Part shown: positions 1 through 5,164 of the stretch, piece after piece | Layout: every line of letters starts with the position of its first letter | How positions within the stretch are numbered: the stretch's first letter is position 1 | NCBI GenBank assembly: GCA_025937115.1 | Contig: JAICSB010000205.1 | Coordinates: forward strand, 1-6,134 | From: Pseudonocardiaceae bacterium | Lineage (GTDB): Bacteria; Actinomycetota; Actinomycetes; Mycobacteriales; Pseudonocardiaceae | DNA: 6,134 nt | Direction of reading: 5' to 3' | Program-made: the position numbers and the translations under genes | Notes under the pieces: generated by a model | The model's input: only the letters and a program-made list of their open reading frames with translations | What the model was told of the DNA's origin: nothing | The model's database searches: none

Positions 1-1170
1 GAGCTGGACTGGGCGCAGTTGGTAGTCCTGCAAGGCCACGTACTCGAGCACGTACCGGCGTTGAAAGCGTCCAACCACATCGTCATCGCCGACATCTACG
101 ACCCGATGCACCTCGAACAGCTCGAGCAGGGCCGTGATCTGGGTGATAATCAGCGCGCCCAAGTCGTCGACGCGGTCACCGCAGTGTTGTCCGCCCAGCT
201 GCGCCGCGGTGACTTCTTCCTGTGTGCCTCGCAGCGGCAGCGGCATTTCTGGCTCGGGCATCTGGCCGCGATCGGGCGGCTGTCCCCCACCGTCTACGAC
301 GCCGACCCGTCGACCCGCTCGCTGCTCGCGGTCGCGCCCTTCGGGCTGTCCGGGAAACCACCGCAGCGCACTGGTCCCGGATTGCGCGACACCCTGGGGT
401 TGGGACCGCGGGAGAAAGTGGTGCTCTGGGCGGGCGGTGTCTACTCCTGGTTCGACCCGCTGACCCTGCTGCACGCCGTGCACGCGTTGCGTGCCGAGCA
501 CGACGACGTGCGCCTGGTGTTCCTCGGGATGCGTCACCCGAACCCCGACGTGCCTGAGATGGGTATGGCCGGGCAGACCCGCCGGCTCGCCCAGACCCTG
601 GGCCTGACCGGCGAGCAGGTGTTCTTCAACGAAACCTGGGTGCCCTACGCCGACCGGCAGAACTGGCTGCTCGACGCCGACGCCGGTGTCACCACGCACT
701 TCGAGCACGTCGAGACCACATTCGCGTTCCGGACCCGGGTGCTGGACTACCTGTGGGCTGGGCTGCCCATCGTCACCACCGACGGCGACGCCTTCGCTGA
801 GCTCGTCGCCGCGGAGCAGCTCGGTGTGGTGGTGCCCGCGCAAGATCCGGCGGCGCTGGCCGCGGCGCTGCAGCGGGTGCTCTACGACGACGACTTCGCC
901 GCCGGTTGCCGCGACCGGATCGCGGCGGTGGCCCAGCGCTTCACCTGGGAGACGGTGTTGGCGCCGCTGGTCGAGTTCTGCCGGCACCCGCGGCCCGCGC
1001 CGGACCGATTGCGCGGCACCCCGCTGACCGCACCCGACCGGCGGACCGGGGTGACCGGCGCGCTGCGCCGCGATGCTGCACTGGCGCGCTCCTACCTCGC
1101 CGCCGGTGGCCCCAGCGAGGTGGCCCGGCGAGCCGCCGGACGGCTTCGGAGGTGGGCTAAGCCCTCGTAG
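1..1170 (+). CDS. GT4-family glycosyltransferase, 5'-truncated by window edge
   Basis: The reading frame is open from base 1 (ELDWAQ followed by LVVLQGHVLEH), so the TTG at 19 is not the start and the N-terminus lies outside the window; 389 residues are visible. The fragment looks like a retaining GT-B glycosyltransferase of the GT4/RfaB kind. The C-terminal nucleotide-sugar-binding half begins near residue 138 (KVVLWAGGVYSW). It then has a VRLVFLG strand (170-176) and the family's donor-site segment FRTRVLDYLWAGLPIVTTDGD (residues 243-263), with acidic residues E235 and E238 just before it. The last about 65 residues are Arg/Ala/Pro-rich and look like a loosely conserved tail. It probably acts on the cytoplasmic face of the membrane, transferring a sugar in cell-envelope glycan assembly. 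Donor and acceptor cannot be read from sequence. Its 3' end overlaps the opposite-strand anti-sigma-like gene by 79 bp. The family call is firm; the substrate is unknown. Confidence 0.85.
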   Translation, partial: ELDWAQLVVLQGHVLEHVPALKASNHIVIADIYDPMHLEQLEQGRDLGDNQRAQVVDAVTAVLSAQLRRGDFFLCASQRQRHFWLGHLAAIGRLSPTVYDADPSTRSLLAVAPFGLSGKPPQRTGPGLRDTLGLGPREKVVLWAGGVYSWFDPLTLLHAVHALRAEHDDVRLVFLGMRHPNPDVPEMGMAGQTRRLAQTLGLTGEQVFFNETWVPYADRQNWLLDADAGVTTHFEHVETTFAFRTRVLDYLWAGLPIVTTDGDAFAELVAAEQLGVVVPAQDPAALAAALQRVLYDDDFAAGCRDRIAAVAQRFTWETVLAPLVEFCRHPRPAPDRLRGTPLTAPDRRTGVTGALRRDAALARSYLAAGGPSEVARRAAGRLRRWAKPS

Positions 1171-1586
1171 GGCGCCTCGGCCCACAGGCGCACGACGGTG
1201 CCATCGGGACCGGCGGCGACGTGGACATCGTCGGCGAGCAGGCGAATCAACGGCAGACCACGGCCGCGAAAACGGTCGTTGGTGGGAACCCGCCAGCTAC
1301 CGTCGTCTGAGATGGTGATCAGGAGGTGGGCACTGCTCCGGCGTGCTTGTAGCCGCACCGGCCCGTGCGGGCAGTCAGCGTAGCCGTGCTCTACCGCGTT
1401 GGTCATCGCTTCATAAACCGCCAACACGAGATCCTCGACCAGTTCGGGAGAAACGTCGGCGGTGAGCCAGTCGCGCAACCGGCGCCGTGCCAGCGAGACG
1501 TTACGGTCGGTCGCAACCATCTGCATCTGCAATGGCGGCCGCACGTCGTCGAATGGCTCGGTGAGCCAGCGCGGATTGATGTCCAT
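1092..1586 (-). CDS. RsbW-like ATP-binding anti-sigma factor / serine kinase
   Basis: This is a 164-residue HATPase_c_2-type protein, the GHKL fold of SpoIIAB/RsbW anti-sigma factors, which bind a sigma factor and are countered by phosphorylatable anti-sigma antagonists. Visible motifs are the N box E59-x3-N63-x3-H67 (EAMTNAVEH), a G1 box D94-D95-G96, and a G2 box GRGLPLI (108-114). A helical LARRRLRDWL segment (32-41) precedes them, as is usual in RsbW-like proteins. The nucleotide-binding site therefore looks intact. I chose ATG at 1586. A GTG at 1646 would add 20 unconserved-looking residues, leave only 27 bp to the divergent gene, and swallow the SigF-like promoter that sits 12 bp before the ATG. 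No good Shine-Dalgarno is seen, so a leaderless or very short-leader mRNA is likely. The last about 20 residues are read through the antisense of the neighbouring glycosyltransferase gene. The partner sigma factor is not in the window. Confidence 0.84.
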   Translation of the reverse strand: MDINPRWLTEPFDDVRPPLQMQMVATDRNVSLARRRLRDWLTADVSPELVEDLVLAVYEAMTNAVEHGYADCPHGPVRLQARRSSAHLLITISDDGSWRVPTNDRFRGRGLPLIRLLADDVHVAAGPDGTVVRLWAEAPYEGLAHLRSRPAARRATSLGPPAAR

Positions 1587-1598
1587 GTTAGTCGAGGC

Positions 1599-1624
1599 AT
1601 ACCCGGGTTGGGTCCCGGTTGAAC
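1599..1624 (-). promoter_or_regulatory. SigF-like promoter of the anti-sigma-like gene
   Basis: On the minus strand, GTTC (1624-1621) is followed by a 16-bp spacer and GGGTAT (1604-1599). The known mycobacterial SigF pattern is GTTT, 15-17 bp, GGGTA(T), so the -10 is a full match and the -35 matches at three of four bases. The -10 ends 12 bp before the ATG at 1586, so transcription would start about 5 bp or less from the start codon. SigF control is an inference from the match. Confidence 0.5.
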
Positions 1625-1638
1625 GTCTGCGGCCGAAT

Positions 1639-1666
1639 TTGATCACTTCGCCCGGTGGCTTACGGT
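1639..1666 (+). promoter_or_regulatory. SigA-like promoter giving a leaderless transcript
   Basis: TTGATC (1639-1644; consensus TTGACA) is separated by 16 bp from TACGGT (1661-1666; mycobacterial -10 TANNNT). The expected start point, about 7 bp after the -10, falls at 1673-1674, on the ATG of the downstream glycosyltransferase. No Shine-Dalgarno precedes that ATG, which fits the leaderless mRNAs common in mycobacteria. The placement of both boxes relative to the start codon is the main support. Confidence 0.5.
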
Positions 1667-1673
1667 CACATCG

Positions 1674-2804
1674 ATGTGCACTGATTGCTCACCACCCGAC
1701 GAGCGCCCGCTGCGCGTGCTGGTAGACGGCACGCCACTGCTCGGGCAGCGCAGCGGGATCGGTCGCTATACCGCCGCGCTGCTGCGGGAGCTGGCGGCCC
1801 GCTGCGACGTGGACGTCACAGTGACCGCGTTCACCGCTCGCGGGCAGATCGAGCTGCGCGGCGCGGTACCCGCCGGGGTCGCCGTGCGCGGCGGCCCGGT
1901 CCCGGCCAGGGCGCTGCGGGCGCTGTGGCGAAGCGTGGGCTGGCCCCCCACCGAGCTGCTCGCCGGCGACGCCGATGTACTGCACGCCACTAACTTCGTA
2001 CTGCCACCGTCGACTCGGGCTCGCGGCGTCGTGACCGTGCACGACCTGGCGTTCCTGGACCGGCCAGACTTTCTGTCCTCGCCGCAGCGTGATCTGCCCG
2101 CGCTGGTCGGGCGCTCGGTGGCCCGCGCGGCGATCATCTGCACGCCCAGCGACGCGGTGGCGCAGCAGGTGACCAGCCGGCTCGGCGTCCCCGAACAGCG
2201 GGTCGTGGTCACCCCGCTGGGAGTGGATCGCGCCTGGTCAAGCGCTGTGGCGCCCACCGAAGCACTGCGCGCCACGCTGGGTCTGCCACCGCGGTATCTG
2301 CTGTTCGTCGGGGCAGTGCAACCGCGAAAGGGCCTCGACGTGCTGCTAGATGCGCACCGGTCACAACCTGGGCTCGCGCCGCTGATGCTCACCGGGCCGG
2401 CAGGCTGGGGCCCGGCGCTGACGACCTCGTCCCGGGTGCACACCATGGGCTATCTCGACGAGGCTGACCTGCGCTGCGTGGTCGCCGGCGCGATGGCGGT
2501 GGTGCTGCCGTCACGCGATGAGGGCTTCGGCTTGCCGGTACTGGAGGCGATGGCGGCCGGGATACCGGTGGTGTGCTCCGACCTGCCGGCACTGCGAGAG
2601 GTCGCCGGTGGGCTCGCCACCCTCGTCCCGCCGGGCGACCCTGCCGCCCTGGCTACCGCCCTGGCCAGCGTGGACGGCGCGGACCGCGACCCCACCGGGG
2701 CGGCCGCCCGACGCGCGCACGCGGCCGGCTACAGCTGGCAAGCCTGTGCTGACGCGACGGTCCGCGCCTACCGGAAGGCCCGCGACTGGGCCGGTGACGT
2801 GTGA
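1674..2804 (+). CDS. GT4-family glycosyltransferase (complete)
   Basis: This is a 376-residue GT-B fold glycosyltransferase of family GT4, close to the usual 360-400 residues. The N-terminal acceptor-side domain begins LRVLVDGTPLLG (13-24) with the glycine-rich SGIGRYTAALL (27-37), then VTVHDL (H123, D124) and TPSDAV (157-162). The donor-side domain has PLGVD (181-185), the FVGAVQPRKG strand-loop (211-220) with R218/K219 placed to contact the donor phosphates, and the signature E283-GFGLPVL-E291 (E-x7-E) followed by AAGIPVV. All key residues are present, so it should be active. Members are typically mannosyl-, rhamnosyl- or related transferases that use GDP-, UDP- or dTDP-sugars at the inner membrane face; the sugar cannot be assigned. 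The ATG at 1674 fits the promoter spacing. It is divergent from the anti-sigma-like gene and ends inside a hairpin. Proximity to rmlBD makes a rhamnose-containing product plausible but unproven. Confidence 0.92.
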   Translation: MCTDCSPPDERPLRVLVDGTPLLGQRSGIGRYTAALLRELAARCDVDVTVTAFTARGQIELRGAVPAGVAVRGGPVPARALRALWRSVGWPPTELLAGDADVLHATNFVLPPSTRARGVVTVHDLAFLDRPDFLSSPQRDLPALVGRSVARAAIICTPSDAVAQQVTSRLGVPEQRVVVTPLGVDRAWSSAVAPTEALRATLGLPPRYLLFVGAVQPRKGLDVLLDAHRSQPGLAPLMLTGPAGWGPALTTSSRVHTMGYLDEADLRCVVAGAMAVVLPSRDEGFGLPVLEAMAAGIPVVCSDLPALREVAGGLATLVPPGDPAALATALASVDGADRDPTGAAARRAHAAGYSWQACADATVRAYRKARDWAGDV

Positions 2805-2823
2805 AAAGTTCACGGGTCACCGG
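2791..2823 (+). terminator. Hairpin across the glycosyltransferase stop codon
   Basis: CCGGTGAC (2791-2798) pairs with GTCACCGG (2816-2823), and inside it GTGAA (2801-2805) pairs with TTCAC (2809-2813) around an AAG loop. T2800-G2814 can wobble-pair, leaving only G2799/G2815 unpaired, so about 14 pairs form in 33 bases. The TGA stop (2802-2804) lies in the upper stem. No T-tract follows. Mycobacterial intrinsic terminators often have weak or missing T-tracts, so termination is plausible, but an mRNA-stabilising hairpin or a protein-binding operator is equally possible. Confidence 0.42.
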
Positions 2824-2827
2824 TGAC
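2816..2827. repeat. 12-bp perfect palindrome GTCACCGGTGAC
   Basis: GTCACCGGTGAC is its own reverse complement. Its right half repeats the CCGGTGAC found at 2791-2798 (second copy 2820-2827). The central GTCACCGG can therefore pair with either the upstream or the downstream copy, giving two mutually exclusive hairpins. As duplex DNA it is also a classic twofold-symmetric operator shape. No regulator can be named. Confidence 0.45.
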
Positions 2828-2885
2828 GGATACACCGGGATAGGTTTCACCCACGGGGAGTAGCGGAGCGGCGTTACCAAGCCGT

Positions 2886-2891
2886 TATGAT
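2886..2891 (+). promoter_or_regulatory. Possible -10 box of the GH183-like gene
   Basis: TATGAT matches TATAAT at five of six bases and fits the mycobacterial TANNNT rule. A start point near 2898 would give a leader of about 148 nt before the ATG at 3046. No convincing -35 is seen around 2863-2868, which is usual for many mycobacterial promoters but weakens the call. Confidence 0.35.
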
Positions 2892-2941
2892 AGGCCTAGG
2901 TCGCACACAGCTACGCCGAAGGCTCCGAGGAAGGCCGGTCA

Positions 2942-3019
2942 CCCCCATTCGAGTGCTGGGGGCCATCGCATTCAGCTACGTCAAACGCTGGCGCATGACT
3001 GCGCCCGCGCGATGGCGCG
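2942..3019 (+). other. Structured 5' leader with three short stem-loops
   Basis: Three simple stem-loops lie before the ribosome-binding site: CCCCCA/TGGGGG (2942-2947 with 2957-2962), GCGCA-TGAC-TGCGC (2991-3004) and CGCGC-GATG-GCGCG (3006-3019). The last two are adjacent, and the second ends 11 bases before the AGGAGG. I do not recognise a known riboswitch class. In such GC-rich DNA 5-bp stems arise by chance, so this is a modest call. The rest of the 2805-3045 gap holds no gene I can support. Confidence 0.3.
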
Positions 3020-3030
3020 CGCGTTCATAC

Positions 3031-3042
3031 AGGAGGGGGAGG
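3031..3042 (+). promoter_or_regulatory. Strong ribosome-binding site that fixes the start at 3046
   Basis: AGGAGGGGGAGG lies immediately before ACG-ATG. It contains a full AGGAGG core nine bases before the ATG and a second purine block nearer to it. It is by far the best Shine-Dalgarno in the window and decides the start of the GH183-like gene in favour of 3046 over the upstream in-frame ATG at 2887. Confidence 0.8.
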
Positions 3043-3045
3043 ACG

Positions 3046-4170
3046 ATGCTCACTCGCCGAACTCAGATCGGGGCCATCTTTGCGGCTCTGGGCGCGGCAA
3101 CTGTAGCAGTCACGGTCAGCGCAGCAGTGCCTGGGGTGGCGCAGACCGCGCCGCTGGGCGGAGCGAACCCGGTCGCCGTGTTGACCGGTGCCCAGTCGAT
3201 CAACGCAACCGAGTCTCGGTACCAGGTCAAGGGCACCGATCTCGGGATCATGTGGACTGACGAGCGAGGGCAGATCCTGGCCGCTTTCGGCGACACCTTT
3301 GGGCTCGGATGGGCCGGGATCAGCAGCGGATTCGCCAACCCCGGCACGATCGATTGGCGCTCGAACACGTTGGCCCGCAGCACGGACCGCAATCCGTCAA
3401 ACGGCATGTCGTTCAACAACTACGTCACCGACCGTCCGGGCCACGCCAAGGAGCTGCTGCCGTCACTGAAGAAGGACGGCGTCGAGATGACCAAGATCCC
3501 GACCGGCGGCATCAACGTCAGCGGGCGCAACTACCTGGCTTACATGTCCATCCGCAGCTTCACCCAGCCGGGCCAATGGCTCACCAACCACAGTGGTATC
3601 GCCTACTCCGACGACGGCGGTCAGACCTGGAAAGACGCCTCCAGCGCGCGCCGGCCGAACACCGCAGGCTTCGACGATCAGTTTCAGATGATCGCCTTTG
3701 CCCGGCGGGACGGTTTCGTCTACGCCTATGGCACGCCCAATGGCCGCTTCGGTGACGCCCACGTCGCCCGCGTCCCCGAGCAGCAACTACTCGACCAATC
3801 CGCCTACGAGTACTGGACCGGGAAAGGCTGGCAGCACGGCAGTAGCGCGATCGCGACCCCGATCGTCGATGGGCCGGTGGGTGAGCTGTCGGTCCGCTAC
3901 GACCAGACTCTCAAGAGCTGGGAGATGATGTATCTCGACGAGTCGCGCAAGGAGATCGTGGTCCGGCTGGCGCCGCAGCCCGCTGGACCATGGAGCGCCG
4001 AGATTCCGGTCGCCACATCGCGCGAGTACCCGGATCTCTACGGCGCTTTCTTCGATCCGGATTCCAAGGGCGCGGACATCTACTTCACGATGACCCAGTA
4101 CGGCAGCTACAACGTCATGATGATGCACGCCAAACTGCCGGCCAGCGCCATACGCAGCGCCCTGAAATAA
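3046..4170 (+). CDS. Secreted DUF4185/GH183-like protein, putative endo-D-arabinofuranase
   Basis: The 374-residue product starts with a signal peptide: MLTRRTQ, then a hydrophobic stretch IGAIFAALGAATVAVTVSA (8-26), with likely cleavage near VSA-AV or VAQ-TA (about 26-33). The RR pair lacks a good Tat consensus after it, so Sec export is more likely. The mature part matches the DUF4185 pattern: TDLGIMW (64-70) and FGDTFG (81-86) near the N-terminus, a perfect Asp box S188-x-D190-x-G192-x-T194-W195, FDDQFQMIAF (209-218), and the C-terminal YPDLYGAFFDP and IYFTMTQYGSYNVMMM blocks. This indicates a beta-propeller. DUF4185 is now glycoside hydrolase family GH183, whose characterised members, including mycobacterial ones, are endo-acting D-arabinofuranases on arabinogalactan or lipoarabinomannan. 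D65 and D83 are candidate catalytic acids by position only. It likely acts outside the membrane in cell-wall remodelling. The start is set by the strong ribosome-binding site. Confidence 0.87.
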   Translation: MLTRRTQIGAIFAALGAATVAVTVSAAVPGVAQTAPLGGANPVAVLTGAQSINATESRYQVKGTDLGIMWTDERGQILAAFGDTFGLGWAGISSGFANPGTIDWRSNTLARSTDRNPSNGMSFNNYVTDRPGHAKELLPSLKKDGVEMTKIPTGGINVSGRNYLAYMSIRSFTQPGQWLTNHSGIAYSDDGGQTWKDASSARRPNTAGFDDQFQMIAFARRDGFVYAYGTPNGRFGDAHVARVPEQQLLDQSAYEYWTGKGWQHGSSAIATPIVDGPVGELSVRYDQTLKSWEMMYLDESRKEIVVRLAPQPAGPWSAEIPVATSREYPDLYGAFFDPDSKGADIYFTMTQYGSYNVMMMHAKLPASAIRSALK

Positions 4171-4207
4171 CCCCGTCAGCAAGCGCGCCATCGCCGTGGG
4201 TGTGTGC

Positions 4208-4267
4208 CGTGAACTCGACAAGACGGACCTTTTCGCGCGACGGAATGTCGGTGCCGTCGAGTTCACG
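4208..4267. repeat. Perfect 12-bp inverted repeat between convergent genes
   Basis: CGTGAACTCGAC (4208-4219) and GTCGAGTTCACG (4256-4267) are exact reverse complements separated by 36 bases. The centre carries a small CGAC/GTCG stem (4238-4241 with 4247-4250) and a TTTT run (4230-4233). It sits in the 109-bp gap between the ends of the GH183-like gene and rmlD, where a bidirectional terminator would be expected. The long loop and lack of flanking T-tracts are atypical, so a small dispersed palindromic element or a protein-binding site are alternatives. Confidence 0.5.
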
Positions 4268-4274
4268 ACGTGCG

Positions 4275-4292
4275 GCACGTCAGCTGACGTGC
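4275..4292. terminator. 18-bp palindrome over the rmlD stop codon
   Basis: GCACGTCAGCTGACGTGC is a perfect palindrome that includes the rmlD stop (TGA, 4282-4280 on the minus strand). As RNA it gives a 7-bp stem with an AGCT loop. A further GACGTGC at 4267-4273 can pair with the same GCACGTC (4275-4281), so two alternative hairpins compete. It probably forms the 3' end structure of the rmlBD transcript; there is no T-tract after it in the rmlD direction. Confidence 0.45.
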
Positions 4293-5164
4293 GCTCCGGC
4301 AGCGACGGCGGCGTGCAGCGCCGCCCGCCAGGGGCGCAGCTCAGGCAGGGCGGCAGCGGTCCAGCTGGCGATGTCCAGGGTCGAGTTCGCGGGGCGCGGG
4401 GCGGCCCGCGGGAACTCGGCGGTGCTGCACGGGCGTACCCGGCCCGGGTCGGCACCGACCTCGGTGAACACGGCCCTGGCCAGTCCGAACCAGGTCGTGG
4501 CGCCGCCGTTGACACAGTGCAGCACGCCGGCCGGCACCCGGTCCGCAGCCAGCGCGAGCGCGATCAGGCCGTCGGCGAGATCCGCCGTCCAGGTGGGGTT
4601 GCCGTGCTGGTCGTCGACCACCCGGACCGGGTCGTCCCCGCGGGCCATCCGCGCCATGGTGCGGACGAAATTGGCGCCGTGCGCGCCGTAGAGCCACCCG
4701 GTACGAACCACATGCGCGGATGCACCAGAGCCCAGCACCGCCCGCTCCCCCTCGAGCTTGGTTCGGCCATACACGGTCCGCGGCGCCGTGCGGTCGTTCA
4801 CCTGGTTGGGCCCCGTGCCGTCGCCGGCGAAGACGTAGTCGGTCGAGATGTGCACCAGATGCGCATGATGGGCCGCGCAGGCCAGGGCCAGGTTCGCGGG
4901 ACCCTGCGCATTGACCGCGTGGGCCCGCGGAGCACCCTCGCCCTCAGCGGTGTCCACCGCCGTGTAGGCCGCCGCGTTGATCACCACCAGCCGGCCGCCG
5001 CGCCCAGCCAATGAAATCGCGCTAGATACCGCTGCCGGATCGGTGATGTCGAGCTCGGCCGAGCCCGGGGCGTGGATTCGAGTGATGCCCACACGAGCAG
5101 CTGCCGCCGCCACATCCCGACCGAGCTGACCACGCGCACCGATCACCAACAGCGACAAGTTCAT
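4280..5164 (-). CDS. rmlD: dTDP-4-dehydrorhamnose reductase
   Basis: RmlD (RfbD) carries out the last step to dTDP-L-rhamnose: NAD(P)H-dependent reduction of dTDP-4-keto-L-rhamnose in the cytoplasm. The 294-residue protein is a short-chain dehydrogenase-type fold of normal length. It has the nucleotide-binding G9-ARGQLG-15, NAAAYTAVD (63-71), the STDYVF segment (107-112) and the catalytic pair Y132-x3-K136 (YGRTK). RTGWLYG (154-160) and the NPTWTADLADGL block (189-200) are typical of RmlD substrate-side regions. I chose ATG at 5164 rather than the in-frame GTG at 5182 because it begins directly with the Rossmann strand MNLSLLVIGA and forms an ATGA overlap with the rmlB stop. GGGAG about 11 bases upstream, inside rmlB, may serve as ribosome-binding site. 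The overlap implies translational coupling to rmlB. It could act on a related 4-keto sugar if no RmlC partner exists. Confidence 0.92.
   Translation of the reverse strand: MNLSLLVIGARGQLGRDVAAAAARVGITRIHAPGSAELDITDPAAVSSAISLAGRGGRLVVINAAAYTAVDTAEGEGAPRAHAVNAQGPANLALACAAHHAHLVHISTDYVFAGDGTGPNQVNDRTAPRTVYGRTKLEGERAVLGSGASAHVVRTGWLYGAHGANFVRTMARMARGDDPVRVVDDQHGNPTWTADLADGLIALALAADRVPAGVLHCVNGGATTWFGLARAVFTEVGADPGRVRPCSTAEFPRAAPRPANSTLDIASWTAAALPELRPWRAALHAAVAAGAHVS

Noticed and set aside
1587..1646. GTG at 1646 as start of the anti-sigma-like gene (184 residues)
   Set aside because: It would leave 27 bp between divergent genes and put the GGGTAT promoter inside the coding region; the added residues do not resemble the family.
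1766..2446. Minus-strand open frame of 226 codons opposite the second glycosyltransferase
   Set aside because: Ser/Arg/Thr-rich with no domain, opposite a fully motif-supported GT4 gene; an antisense shadow.
2887..3045. In-frame ATG at 2887 that would add 53 residues to the GH183-like protein
   Set aside because: It has no ribosome-binding site, it lies within the possible -10 box, the extra residues are Arg-rich and would bury the signal peptide, and a very strong Shine-Dalgarno precedes the ATG at 3046.
4196..5014. Long + strand open frame of 272 codons opposite rmlD
   Set aside because: The minus strand encodes a clear RmlD with all motifs. The + frame gives Arg/Gly-rich product with no recognisable domain, as expected of an antisense shadow in high-GC DNA.
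5053..5064. Palindrome GCTCGGCCGAGC inside rmlD
   Set aside because: It lies in conserved coding sequence and consists of common GC-rich codons; no reason to assign it a regulatory role.
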